A stretch of 64,000 nt of DNA from Riptortus pedestris (lineage: Eukaryota; Arthropoda; Insecta; Hemiptera; Alydidae). The translations under genes were made by a program, and so were the position numbers. Shown piece by piece: positions 32,690 through 44,036 of the stretch (positions within the stretch are counted from its first letter, which is position 1; each line of letters starts with the position of its first letter). The notes below the pieces were generated by a model. The model saw nothing but the letters and a program-made list of their open reading frames with translations. It was not told the DNA's origin and searched no databases. Location of the stretch: assembly GCA_019009955.1 (NCBI GenBank), contig CM032228.1:178008501-178072500 (forward strand), written 5' to 3'.

Positions 32690-33296
32690 CTGGCAGTAAA
32701 CCACACAGATAGATGAATAACGACCCCTCCCACTGTTCAGAAACTTTCGTCATTGCGAACACTCGTCCAGGACATCCTGTAAGTTTCGAAATAGTGGAAA
32801 TGGACAATCACGCGGTTGATGGATACGTTTGCTGATGGAGCCCCTCAATGTCTGCGGAAATAATGAGTGTCTTCTAGATGATATGCAGGAAGGTTGAATT
32901 CTATCAAGTATACGAACCAAAGGTAAAATATACCGGCCCCTGAAGCCGACGTTGCTTACAGACGGTTGAGAAAAATGGCATAGTGTACAGAAGGAGCGAC
33001 TAACCTACCTATTGCCAGTAACAAATCTCCAGCCAACTTATCAGTGGTCACGGGGACTTCAATTACAAACTACATTTCTTCAAACGAAAGGAATCCCCAT
33101 TGTGCTTCTGTGGCGAGTTGGATACGGCTGACACGTGGTCCTCCAATGCCTGCGTTTCAACGCCAAGCGTATTCGGCTAATGAGTGCTTTCTCATATATG
33201 CACTGGCCTCCTGAGAGCTACCACATGTTTGTAAACGACGCTGATCGATTTTCAGCCTTCAGAACCTTTGCCCAAGAGATGTTGAAAGACAAGTAA
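32690..33296 (+). pseudogene. LINE fossil: 3' end of ORF2 (R1/I-like zinc-knuckle tail)
   Basis: The plus strand from about 32960 to a TAA at 33294-33296 reads, with small frame changes, like the extreme C-terminus of R1/Jockey-group ORF2. There is an 'ERLTY...LPVTN' lead-in, then 'LSVVTG...TNYISSNERN' with a CGELDTAD segment in the adjacent frame. It continues with 'HVVLQCLRFNAKRIRL' and a final helix-rich stretch 'DRFSAFRTFAQEMLKDK'. The family pattern is TGHG...F...P-C-CG-D-T-H-C before the 3' UTR. Upstream to about 32690 is GC-richer and probably the same element. It lies head to head with the minus-strand LINE ending at 32660. At least two frameshifts and one stop are present. Confidence 0.72.
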
Positions 33297-33870
33297 AATT
33301 GAATTTATTTGTAAATTATATGTATAGTTTTATGTGAGTTTAGGTTAGTATTTAGGGTTTAGGCGTGTAGGCTAATTAATTAGTCTCTTGCTGCCACTTC
33401 TTTGAACAGAGGCAAAGGAGTCGCAGCTGCGGGTTCCCCTAGGACTTTTCAGACTTAAACTAAATCTCCCAAATGTTGCACTTTAATGCTTAGCCGTGCT
33501 CGGCGAGTTAGGCTAAGTTACCTGGCCCAATTTATCTATTCAAAATTTTATATCTCTTATTAAATGGAGACCGCTGGTATGGGGAAACCCAAGGGTACAG
33601 CGGAGGCAGAGGTGGGAATTAAAAAAAAAACAAAAAACAAATCTCAGCCCTCAAGTCATGGAGTGAAATCTAGAACCATAAGAAGAGGATTCTGTGATCC
33701 CCACATTTGTAAGGCGGGTGCTGTCCACCCAGGGCTTAAGCCTACACTTTTTTTATTGAATTTATGATTGAGTTAAATCATAAGGTAGAGAACTTCCTTA
33801 TCACCTTCGATAACCATAGCAAGAATGATTATTGTCAAGATGAGCTTGTGAGAATTTTATTCTTGAATAC

Positions 33871-33877
<7 letters not shown>
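33297..33877. other. Probable LINE 3' UTR and an unassigned short frame
   Basis: The 250 bp after the LINE stop are GC-richer and probably its 3' UTR. A 67-codon frame at 33564-33767 (plus) has a Lys/Gly-rich start ('METAGMGKPKGTAEAEVG') and a run of Lys. I do not recognise it, and it could be a transposon ORF start. Confidence 0.35.

Positions 33878-33944
<67 letters not shown>
33878..33944. repeat. (GA)n microsatellite
   Basis: About 33 GA units. Glu-Arg (plus) and Ser-Leu (minus) open frames here are artefacts. Confidence 0.97.
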
Positions 33945-33948
<4 letters not shown>

Positions 33949-34844
33949 GTCAGTTGAACAACTAAGGAGAGGTCTGTGGTAAGAGATAAGGGAGGGAGGC
34001 ATGAAAATAGATTAAAGCTTGATGTCCGCAATAATTGAAGCGATGTCCTAATCAGTTGATTATACCCCTTCCCCAGCCATCTCGCTTTAGCCCAACCTAC
34101 CGACTAATTGAGCAACTAATTCATCAGGGCTACTTCTATGGAATTTAAATTTAAAGGGGACTTATATTTTGAAATTCTACAACTTTTTTTATTCTCTCAT
34201 ATTTCTGAACTAATGCACTTGTAATATTATTTTAACCACGAGGATAAATAAATATTTTTTACTCCGATCTTTGGCGTATCAATTGATGAAATATGACACA
34301 GAAATTTCCTCAAATCTTGAGGTTCCGTCTACTATCCTTTATTTCACAATTAGTTCGATGATTTACTTCACAAAAACATTTGTAAAGAGCGACTGAACAA
34401 CCCAACTGGCTAAAAGGTCGCCTTTCACACTTTCAACTCTACGTGGTTCTTCATTAGAGGATCTACATGGTGGCTCATGTGGAGGCAAAATGTTTTTTGA
34501 CCAGGTGAAGCTACTTCCACGAGAGGAAAATAAGCCGAGGAGGCTGGTTTGAGAAGCATTGAAGGCACACAAAAGGCCAATAAAGTTTTATAAGGAGGAT
34601 GGATTCCCTCTGCCGCGGTTTGGAAACTTCTACTGGCGCCTAGGAGACCAGCTGACTACATGGGGAGCTCGGAGCCAACTAATGGCTGAAGGTTCGCACA
34701 CCACCTGAGAGAAACTGTACATAACCGCAATGAACATGGACGCCAGAAGAAGCTGATTGGAAAATCGACGAAATATCGTGGGTAATAATACTGCCGACAT
34801 ATTCGCCCTACTGGAAAACCAAAATGATTTTCAAGCGACGAACC
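33945..34844. other. No recognised gene; GC-richer patch 34360-34800
   Basis: A 69-codon minus-strand frame (34363-34572) and neighbouring sequence have mixed composition and could be an old coding fragment. I cannot place it in a family. The patch ends where the piggyBac-like element begins. Confidence 0.35.
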
Positions 34845-34848
34845 TTAA

Positions 34849-35180
34849 CACTTTGACTGCGGCTGACGACACGTTGTCGGTTTTGTGAGTTGATCCCAGG
34901 GGCGGGCCCCGACATGTTGTCGTCAGGTCATAATAAAAAGTTAAACCAGCCTTTCCCAAACTACTCCGTATTTGACTCTAGCAAAGTGAAAGAGGTCCTT
35001 GAGAGAATTGCTTTTTCGCCGCAAGATTCCCTGTTTTTTAGCAGATTTCCCTTAAGGGAAATCAGCTATTGAGGTCGTACTCATGACGCGAGTTTCGAAA
35101 AATTTTTTCAAATGTCCATCGATCCTACCCAGGAGGTGACGAAAATGAGGTCCGTTCAAAATTATATATATATATATATA

Positions 35181-35224
<44 letters not shown>

Positions 35225-36230
35225 TATATAGATATATATATTTGTCTGTTAACGCTCTAGCGGTCGCAATTTTTGTTTGATCGTTACCAAACTCGGAATT
35301 TAATCGTTTTATGTAAAAAGGAAGATCAAGTTCGTTAATGGCTAAAATCGAACCAGTGGGAGGGGGGGTTTAGAGGGGGGGAATTTTCGAAAATTCGAAA
35401 TATCTCCGTTACCATACGTCGGATCAAAAAAGTGTATAGAACCAATCTTATTAAAAATTAAATTTACTATACATATTGTTCTATACATTTATTCTGTATC
35501 TTTAATATTAACCGAGATATTTTGATTTGTATTGTGAGTGTGGTTGGCTATGTTTGGGAGTTTCCGCCGAGCGCACTAGCGCTAGTGTGGCCGTTTCACC
35601 AACTATTCGTCCTCGTGAGAATAGGTTATTACTAGGCAGATTTATCTATTGTAAATCTTCACGTGAGGAAATCTGCTTAGTTTATGCAGCCCCTGCGTGA
35701 CGGACTTTTTTTAATTGTTTTCGACTTTTTACAAAAAGGTAAGTTTGAATGATTTTTTTTTTTTAAAGTTATCGTTAATAATAATTGCTAATGATAAATA
35801 TTTATTTAAAAAGTAGCTAAATGAATTAAAACAAGCCTATTTTGTTGGAAAAATATTATTTCAAACCCGAATTTATAATTCCAAATTGTTTTATATTTTA
35901 CGAAATATAAAGAAAAAATCAGTTATAAATTACTGAATAATAATTCATCAATCAGTGATTGTGAACAATGTCTTTATTATTTAATTTTACGGTTTTCTAA
36001 GTAAAAATATAGTAACTAAAAACGTGAATTACATTAGACTAGGGAGTATGGTGCCGTACCCGGTGCGGTTGACGACAACTTGTCGTTCAGCGGTTTTTTT
36101 CTCGGAAAACAATTAAAAGATGATACAATTTATAATATACAGTTAAAGTAAAGTAAAACGAAACTAATTAACAAAAAAAAAGTTTCTGCCCCACTAAGAA
36201 ATGTTGTTGAAAATCTCCGCAGTCAACGTG
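34849..36230. mobile_element. piggyBac-like non-autonomous element with nested HX
   Basis: The terminal inverted repeats CACTTTGACTGCGG (34849-34862) and CCGCAGTCAACGTG (36217-36230) differ at one position. Both are flanked by TTAA (34845-34848 and 36231-36234), the target duplicated by piggyBac-superfamily transposases. Just inside the ends lie repeated palindromes of the form CGACANNNTGTCG (34868-34880, 34909-34921 and 36073-36085), plausible subterminal transposase-binding sites. No transposase is present. About half the length is an HX copy (35036-35712) inserted later; without it the element is about 0.7 kb. Confidence 0.82.
35036..35712 (+). mobile_element. HX element, full length, nested in the piggyBac-like element
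   Basis: It starts at 'ttttagcagatttccc' with the 5' palindrome (35043-35062), then the conserved body, a TA array with TCTA/TAGA interruptions (35163-35240) and the G-run block (35357-35382). A GC-richer segment (35532-35660) containing 'gcgcactagcgctagtg' follows. It ends with 'ggaaatctgcttagtttatg', the hairpin half 'gcagcccctgc' and 'gtgacggacttttt'. There are T-runs at both outer edges. No coding sequence. Confidence 0.9.
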
Positions 36231-36470
36231 TTAAAAGATTATTATTATTATTATTTGGTTTGTGCCCCACAGCGATGGTGATAGGCATAATTTGAATAAT
36301 ATATTTACTCCCTTATGTACTCACCTTTGTTGTACTTTATTTTTATATTATGGAAAATATTCCTTTAATATCTGATTTTTTCTCATATCCGTACTTTGTC
36401 TAAAGAATATAATAAAAGTTAACCCTTTTAAATCTTTTTAAGTATGCTGTAGACCTATTCTATTTTGTGC

Positions 36471-37080
36471 TATATGTTTTTGTAAATGTTTATGTGTTTT
36501 AGATATGTTAGAATTTCTGGAATATATTGGCTGCTGTCAGTTAATAGTTCTGTCATATCGTAGGGTATGTGAAGGTTTTTTCGTTGGATGCAGGCTGTCA
36601 GTATATGCATAAAGGGTTATCAGTCCTTGCCATTAAGCGTCTATGTGTCAGATACATATGTGTGGCCGATCCTGAGTCGTGCAAGAACAACTTACTCCCG
36701 TCTAGTACTCCTATGGCTCGTTGGCCACTCCTTAATAGTACTTTTGACTTTTGATTTGCAGAGGTGGTTCTTTACTTCCATCCATTCTGATTGCCATTTG
36801 TTTAGGATTCGGTGGCGGATATGTCTCGCTATCTCTTCGAATAATAAGTTTGTTTGTGTGTATTGAGTTTGTTGAGTAATTAGTTTTGCCTGGTAGTCTG
36901 CTGTCGTACTAAGTCCTCGTGCCCTGGCGGCCAATATAGGGTAATTGTATTTTTGTATGTTTGTTGTTTATGAATTTCTTCTGTTATGTTTAGTGCTATT
37001 GGGTGAGTGGTGTAAATGTCTCGGAGGGTTAACCTTAAGAGAGCATATGACGATAAAGTGGATTACTTTTATATTCGTGT
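36471..37080 (-). pseudogene. LINE fossil: RNase H domain and C-terminal tail
   Basis: The minus strand carries the end of an I/Jockey-type LINE ORF2 with RNase H. In order: a 'LRDIYTTHPIALNITEEIH' segment (about 37058 downwards), a WPPGH motif (near 36945), and an 80-codon open frame (36934-36692) that includes 'TTADYQAKLITQQ' and 'NKWQSEWMEVKNHLC'. Next is 'VVLARLRIGHTYVS' (36691-36647), the conserved R-L-R-I-G-H-T motif, and a tail ending near 36471. Several in-frame stops separate these pieces. The expected Cys-rich 'PxCxxC' region survives only partly ('NPLCIY'). Confidence 0.82.
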
Positions 37081-38129
37081 ATCGAAGTTTAAAAGACCAG
37101 TGATATGAAATAGAAAAATAATTTTATGAGATTCGCATTTTTTTTTTGACCAGGGCTTACCCACACCATCTGCTCGTTTTGTTTAAATGCCAAACACCTA
37201 TAGTCATTTACCCAATATGAAAAAATTATTAGGTCAAACCTACATCTGATGAAGGATGAAAAGTTGAAACCCCTTCAATACTTCGCGTAGTTCGGCTGCT
37301 ATAAAGGCTTCCGGAAAATGTTTCTTCAGACGGCAACATATTTCAAAACTACATATCTACTTCTGTTACATGTGTTACAATAAAATCCTTGTCTTACTAC
37401 CAATGCTATTTTGAAGCTATCTGTGATAAATCAGTGTATTGTGTTTTCTGAATGATCAATTGTCTAACAACATCAAAGTACACGTTCAGTGTTTGTTGAA
37501 AAGGATAAGGTTTGATTGATGGGGTTTTAGGGAAAATTCATGGTAATCCATTTGTATTGTAATATAATCTGTCTCTCGATATTGTACTTATACAACAACA
37601 AATGCTTTTTTCATAGCAAAATTCCTTAAGGTCAACCTGAAAGATTCATCCTCCATAGTTTTCTGAAAAATATTTTTAAATTCATCATAGATTCGCTTAA
37701 CGAACTAATCAGCTATATTATGAATAAATATAATTTTAATCACATTGTCTATTCTTTAACAAATTATTACTATAAAACTTCAGTTATTATAAACTGCCCA
37801 TAATTAGACTACATCCTACTTTATTAATTTTCAATGAATTTCTGATTGGTCTGTTGATGATTTTATTCCAATCTTGTTTAAGCCAAGCAGTAGGTATGAA
37901 ATCCTTTCGGATAGAAATAAAATACATTTTGAAGTAAAATGAATTAAGTTCAAAATAATATTCTATACTTTTAGCAGTTTTTCCTTAAAGGAAATGAGAA
38001 ATTTGATTTGTTATCTGGAAACGTTTTTAGAAAGTATCTCCAAATATAAATGATTCTACCTACAAGAAGATGTAAATAAGGTAATGTATGTTTGCGTGAG
38101 CGTGTGGGTGTGTGCATGTTGGAATGAAA

Positions 38130-38131
<2 letters not shown>
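37081..38131. other. Unassigned; one CTGATGAAGG...TTGAAAC module at 37246
   Basis: The phrase 'tctgatgaaggatgaaaagt' followed by 'tgaaacccc' at about 37246-37275 resembles the modules at 25.2 and 39.0 kb. The rest is AT-rich without a gene. Confidence 0.4.
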
Positions 38132-38168
<37 letters not shown>

Positions 38169-38184
38169 TATATATATATATATA
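38132..38184. repeat. (TA)n microsatellite
   Basis: About 26 TA units with one GA interruption, followed by a short (CA) run. Confidence 0.95.
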
Positions 38185-38981
38185 CACACATACATGCATA
38201 TAATCGATGAGTACGGACTTCACTTTTCCCCTCAATGTGCCAGAAGATGCTTTCGCATAAAGAAATATATCAGTTTAAAAGTATTTTAAATGCCTATATA
38301 ATTAACATTTTATTTTTAAATTGGAATCATATAGTCTCCAGAATTTTCAAATGCCTTTTACTTTGAACAAGTTCGTCGAAGGGTTGATAATGTTGTTTAA
38401 TTCTTGTAATTGCCGCATATGTATGATTGATATTTTAAGTCACTGAGAACACAAAGATAAATGAATGTAAGGGAGTTGATGGAAATAATAAACGAGTTCA
38501 AAGAGAGAGAACAAATATTTTTATGAGGACGGGCAGAGTTTGAAGTCCCAATATAGCGGACGAGCTGTCACTTGTCCCATGGCCTCTGTTTGTTGTGTTA
38601 TTTGACTACTCTTGTCAGGAAACCATCTATACTGACTCTGCACGCTTCTCTCTTAAACAATACCTTTCATTCTCTTAACAGTCCGAATTCATGCCGACAA
38701 AAACTCACAGCTTCACACTCTCGATCAAATCTATCACTGCTTGATTACGAATATATGAAGCTTCTATTTAACACATTTTGATATGCATCCGTTATTTTAA
38801 TTAAATACTCAGGCACAGAAGGTTCACTAGAAACTCGTATATTTTATCTAAATCTTTAGCTTGCCAGATCATGTAAAGTTACTCTGAATGGTCTCATAGG
38901 AGACCCACGTTCCTCAAATATCCTTATAAAAAGGGGAACCAGACGTTGGACTCATACCAAGTAAACTTACCGGAGTTTCAC
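38185..38981. other. No recognised feature
   Basis: A 69-codon frame at 38572-38781 has no domain I recognise. Confidence 0.45.
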
Positions 38982-39060
38982 TGATGATGGAGAAGTACTC
39001 AACGAAAACACGTTTTGAAAGTATAAAAAAAGTTTCTATAAATGTCTATCACTATGCTGA
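38982..39060 (+). mobile_element. CTGATGATGG...ACGAAAAC module (Penelope-like end?)
   Basis: It reads 'cactgatgatggagaagtac', then 'tcaacgaaaacacgttttga' and an A-rich stretch. This is the same shape as the modules at 25.2, 56.4 and 57.6 kb. No coding sequence is attached. Confidence 0.4.
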
Positions 39061-40892
39061 ATAAGTGTCCAACAGTATTGGTGAATAACATTCCTGTTTT
39101 AGAACCTAGTACATCTAGACCAGAATTCCAATGAGATTCTACACTAGTATTAATTAATCAATTCAATGCACAGAATGTATAGAGACGCTTTCATAACATC
39201 TCGATGCCACATTGAATGTATTTAGATAAATTAACGCAGTATTATTTGAGTCTTGTTTTATATTTAAACACATAAATATAATTTTTATTAATCTGTAGAA
39301 TCTTTCACTTGTATTTTCGTGATCGTTTTTTTAATCAAGCTTATTAGTGAGTTGAAGGACTATTTTATTTTTTTAAAAATAACTAATGCTAGACTGCTAA
39401 GAGATAGTGGGATGTAAATTTTAAAACAGAAACTGCAAAAGAAAAGATGTATCGCAATGAAAAGAAATCATTTTTCTCTGTATTGAATTCTAAAAGATAT
39501 TTGCATTTTTAAGTTTTGAATCCTACTCATGTAATATTAATAATTAGCTGATTTATCAAAAAACACTTATTTTAAATCTTGTATAGTTTTTATCTGATGT
39601 TCATTGTTGTTCTACATATTTTCTCATAACTCATATATTTAGCGAGTAATGAATTCATTCTTGTTTTCAGCCTACTTTTAGTCATCGGTTTTTTATATAG
39701 AAATAGAGAACACATGACGAGATGAGGTCATGTAGTCCTACTTTCCTAGGATTAATGATTCCGGAAGGTGGTAGTACAGTGGCAGTTATGGCTTTCATTG
39801 CTGACCGAATTTGGAATTAGTTCACCATGTACAGAAATTTCACATAAATAATTACCACATGTTTGAGAAGAGTGAATTGTCTGTTATTGCACATGTAACC
39901 GTAAATATCTACTTGTTTGTGTAGTGCTCTGTATGTTTTGAAGAGCATAACAATGTATGGGTATTTTGTACGTAATGAGCTTCAGATCGGCCATATTCCA
40001 CTGGAGTTTGTTCATTGATATATAAACGAACTGTACATTAATTTCATTCGTTAATTAATGAGTATATATGTGAAACGATGTAACGTTTTTTATGAGGCAA
40101 GCAACAATTTTATGAGTGATCTAATTTAATTTATTAATTCTTATATTTAATGCATAAAATGATGTCCCCAGTTAACTAAATATACAGTTTCTATCAAAAG
40201 GTCAACACATAACAAAATCTTGAAATCAGGAAGATTTTATTATTTTCATTATTTGCACCATTTCTGCGTGGCGGGCTATTTAGTCACTGCTTGTTTACTC
40301 GTTCCAGCTTGAAAATTTCTTGATTTTTTTCGTAATAGCTGTCATATAAGGGACCAATAATGTTTACCACTGATTTAATTGAGCAAAAAAAAAATTGTCT
40401 TGAAAAATTTGTAGGTGACGAAATCACAAGAGTAGAAATCCGATTGTTACTATAGTATTATCCGTACGCAAAATAAAGAAACAAAAAAAGCAATGAAGGT
40501 AGTAGGGATCGTAGAGTCCATTTTGCCAAATATTGTGAACCAATAAAATTACTTGGGATGTTTAGTATTTATTAATAGTCTTGATAATAAAATATATCAT
40601 TTCTGCTTACGCATATATTTGAGAATGATATTCGTAATATTTGGATAAGAGTGCTCATAAGAATTCGCGTTGACTGGAAGCATTCAATTTTATATGAAGA
40701 TAATTGATATTATGCAATGTTGAATTATAACGGTTAAACTTCTTTATATTACCCCATAACCACACAAGTAATATCGGCGGGTCAAAAATAAATCCGTTAC
40801 AATTTGAATCCTTTTCTTTTGATTGCATACGACTTTGATTTCTGTATACTCTATATGTACTGTAAGCACATAATTTCTCTGTACTTTACCTA
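39061..40892. other. No recognised feature
   Basis: AT-rich sequence. No open frame of note on either strand, no tRNA-like fold and no match to other repeats that I could see. Confidence 0.55.
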
Positions 40893-40964
40893 AAAAGAAC
40901 ATTTTGGGAACCTGGTTGGATACAATCCTGCCAATTCAACATCTTAGTTTTCTAATATTCGTGG

Positions 40965-41145
40965 TATAAGCTGTGGAGTAATAAGAAGAAAGTTAAATTA
41001 GTATTGACACTGAATATTGAATTACTTTCAGGGAAATTAAGAAAAGTGGGGATATGGAAATAATTAAATCCTTCTTCAGAATATATAAGTGAAGTTGACA
41101 GTTAGGCCTTACTCAAACCTCTAGCTTGTCACTTACCGCCAACTG
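40965..41145 (+). repeat. Direct repeat copy 1 (with 42240-42425)
   Basis: Shares long blocks with 42240-42425, for example 'attgacactgaatattgaat' in both, then 'attaaatcctt' and 'gtgaagttgacag'. Identity looks about 80% by eye. The two copies are in the same orientation and about 1.1 kb apart. Confidence 0.85.
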
Positions 41146-41209
41146 AAACAATTAATGTGTTCCTAGAAAACCTTCGGTTGTCAATTGTAAAAGAGCATAT
41201 TATACCCCA

Positions 41210-41780
41210 CATATTGACAAAATCCATTTTCTAAATAAATATGCTCAACACATTCACAATTTGCATGACGCATTCTCATAGAACAATTATGTATTTAATT
41301 TTGGAACAAAAAGTGGGAAGTCAGAATTTTGAAGTTCATAATTTTAAGTAAACTCATTTTTTCGATTTTTGCGACGAAACTAATATAAACGAAGATACTG
41401 GCGACCTTAAGTTTTGACACCCAACTAAACCCACGCTCCTATTTGTGTTAGTTAAGTATAAAATTGCCCATGTAGAGTATATTCATATCCTAGATAAATA
41501 AAAAATATGGCCAACTTCTATCTAGTCGAACTTGTTATGGAAGACAAACAAATTCTATTTAGAAATCAAAATTTTGAAATTCATAAATTTCAATATTATT
41601 TTAGGGTAGAAATTTGTATTCTAAACGCAACTTGCTTTTTAGATTTTTTCGATGAAACGAGTTTTAATGAGGATTGACGAATATGTTTTTTGACGCCCCG
41701 CTCCCGATTCTTGCCCAACCTGTAGCTTAAAAACATTTTGGACAGCTGGTTGGGTACAGTTCTGCCAAACAAACACCGCA
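41210..41780 (+). repeat. Tandemly duplicated ~280-bp unit
   Basis: The sequence from 'aattttgaagttcataattt' (41325) to 'acccacgctcc' is repeated, diverged, from 'aaaattttgaaattcata' (41567) to 'cgccccgctccc'. Both pass through 'tttttcgat' and a purine-rich block. After the second unit, 'aaaaacattttggacagctg' (41729) matches 'aaagaacattttgggaacct' at 40895. Related blocks occur at 53905-54290 and perhaps 55155-55300. This is an unclassified repeat family. Confidence 0.6.
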
Positions 41781-41847
41781 GACATCCATCGTAATTGTAT
41801 ACTGATCAGCTGTTAACTGTATTGTGAGGTTATTTTCAATACTTTCA

Positions 41848-42018
41848 TTATTATCATTATTTATTAAGGTCCACATCTTGCAACTCAGGCTAAATTGGGA
41901 CGGGTTATCTACAGGTTAAACCTTTTCTAGCCAGGGTGGGACATAGGATGTTATTTAATGAATTCCGTTACTAAATAATTTCCTTTCCCCAGACAAGAAC
42001 TCGCCAGTCTAGGTTTAC
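41848..42018 (-). mobile_element. tRNA-derived SINE copy, head truncated
   Basis: Minus-strand copy with the (AAT)n-type tail near 41848-41860, the 'gtggaccttaataaata' 3' phrase, the body, and the head up to the B-box region ('ctggcgagttcttgtctgg', diverged). The A-box half is absent. Confidence 0.82.
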
Positions 42019-42239
42019 TTTCATACTACCGTAATTATGAAGTAAAAATTCAAGATCAGAGATGATTTTCAAAATCAAGAATCGTAGAAGACTAAAATGA
42101 TTAATTGAAGGAGGGTATTTCCGGTTGATAACAAATTATATCACTTTTGAGTATGCAGGATTAAATATACACTAAACTTAAAAACTATAACGTATATCGG
42201 CAAATGTTTATTGTAGATTATTTCTATATATTTTTTTGT

Positions 42240-42425
42240 ATAAACTGTTAATTTATACGAAGAAAGTTTAATTATTATTGACACTGAATATTGAATTACT
42301 TCCAGGACATTTCAGAAAAGTGAGGATATAGAATTAATTAAATCCTTTTTGAGAAGATATAGGTGAAGTTGACAGGTAGGCACTATATCAAACCTCTGGC
42401 TTGTCTCCTACCGTCAACTCTAATT
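42240..42425 (+). repeat. Direct repeat copy 2 (with 40965-41145)
   Basis: Second member of the direct repeat pair. Its homology ends at 'taccgtcaact' (42410-42420), matching 'taccgccaact' at 41136-41146. Confidence 0.85.
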
Positions 42426-43113
42426 ACTCACCCTTCAGAGTTTGGCTCTTTTTATTTTTCTCTATTGTTTCACTTTGGTCAGAGGATTCCACCCAATTGT
42501 TCAATTTCAGTCACTCTTCAGAGAGCTCATATTTATTTATTTTTTTTAATACGCATGTTTTTCTCTTCATGATTTTCGAATACTCTTGACAACCTTAAAA
42601 CATATCCATTGTTAATCAAGAGCACTGAGATATATATTTTCAAGAAGCCCATAATAACGGCAGCGTTTTATGTCTTGTCTAACCACTGGAAATTAAATAT
42701 GATTAAATAATTCAGTATATTGAAGTGCTCAGTTTGGCAATGTACATGATTAATAAAGTAACCTAAATCTTTTGTTTGCCACTAGTGTTTTAGTTATGAT
42801 TCAATTGCTAGGAAGAGCAGATGCCTTACTTACAGCCCCTTTCCTGGCAGCTAGCAAACCCCTTTCCTGAAATAGATATCCCATAATGTAAATAAATGCC
42901 TCCAAAACATAATTGACATACTAAATATGGACGTACTGTCATATCTTAAGTAAGACCGTAGTATCTTTGAAGAAACTTTTCCAAAAACCCCGTCAACAGT
43001 ACAACCTCCAGGGAAATCAACTTAATCGTAGAGACACGTGGGCCACATTGCTTAGTAGTACTGGTGAGAATCCGACGGCAAAGACGGGCAAAGCGACATG
43101 AGGTTTACATTCA
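42426..43113. other. No gene; HX scrap on the minus strand at 42965-43022
   Basis: 'ctttgaagaaacttttccaa' and 'cagtacaacctccagggaaa' match the HX 5' region read on the minus strand. The rest is unassigned. Confidence 0.5.
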
Positions 43114-43195
<82 letters not shown>

Positions 43196-43271
43196 GAGAG
43201 AGCGAGAGAGAGAGAGCGAGAGTGAGAGAGAGAGAGAGAGAGAATGTGTGAGAGAGACAGAGAAAGAGAGA
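43114..43271. repeat. (TG)n followed by imperfect (GA)n microsatellite
   Basis: A TG array at 43114-43135 passes into GA repeats with scattered interruptions to about 43271. The open frames across it are artefacts. Confidence 0.95.
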
Positions 43272-43494
43272 GTGGAAATAGGATTCTAAGGATTTCTGAG
43301 GCAGGCATTCCTGGCTGTTGGCAGTAGAATAGGATGGGGAGGGCTGCTGGATTTGTAAATCAGCCTAGCCTCTGTTCTGCAACAGGCTACGACAGCATAG
43401 TTAATCAACTCCTCAAATTACAACAACAACTTATTTTATCTTATTAAATAATAATAATGTTAAATTTAATGATTCTCCTGTATGCTGACTTTGC
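43272..43494. other. No recognised feature
   Basis: A GC-richer patch at 43290-43400 has no recognisable coding content. Confidence 0.4.
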
Positions 43495-43640
43495 TTTCCT
43501 TATTTAAGGAAAATTATTTTATTGAGGTTCTGCGAATGACGCGATTTTAGAAGCATTTCTTCAAATACCAATTGACCTAGGATATGGCAAAAAAGAGTTG
43601 GAGATTTATATGTGTGTCTATATATATATATATAAAACAA
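43495..43640 (+). mobile_element. HX 5' fragment
   Basis: Contains an eroded 5' palindrome ('ttccttatttaaggaaaatt'), 'attgaggttctgcgaatgac', 'gcgatttt', 'catttcttcaaat' and a short TA tract at 43620-43633, in HX order. It stops after the TA tract. Confidence 0.7.
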
Positions 43641-43845
43641 ACAAATTAAGCTGCCAATTTTTTGGGGGTATCTATCAAGGTCAGCCTCCTTATCTGCTTT
43701 ATTTAAGGTAATTATTTCCATTTTGAGTTTTATATAAATATCTTTTTTTGTTCTGGACGTTGCTAAGGAAGCAGCTTAAGTTAAACTTTATTATTGTATA
43801 AATGGTAATTCACTATTCTGATGGAAGCTTTTAGAATATTAGTTG

Positions 43846-43848
<3 letters not shown>

Positions 43849-43896
<48 letters not shown>
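43849..43896. repeat. (TA)n microsatellite
   Basis: About 24 TA units. Confidence 0.97.
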
Positions 43897-43899
<3 letters not shown>

Positions 43900-44036
43900 T
43901 TATATAGGTGATACTTTTTTATCAAGGTTTTATTAGTAAAGACATCGTACCCGCGGATGTGGATTCGTGAGATTCATTATGATTAAAGTCATAACTTAAG
44001 TAGTTAAACTGAACCTCAAGACTAACTATTTACTTA

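Noticed and set aside
33764..34031. Glu-Arg-rich and Ser-Leu-rich frames; also 43098-43308
   Set aside because: Translations of (GA)n microsatellites on the two strands.
35688..35712. Hairpin followed by a T-run as a Rho-independent terminator (also 44841, 47520, 59010)
   Set aside because: The genome is eukaryotic and the hairpin is the conserved 3' terminus of the HX repeat.
36569..36866. Two plus-strand frames of 61 and 92 codons
   Set aside because: Antisense to the LINE RNase H fossil on the minus strand.
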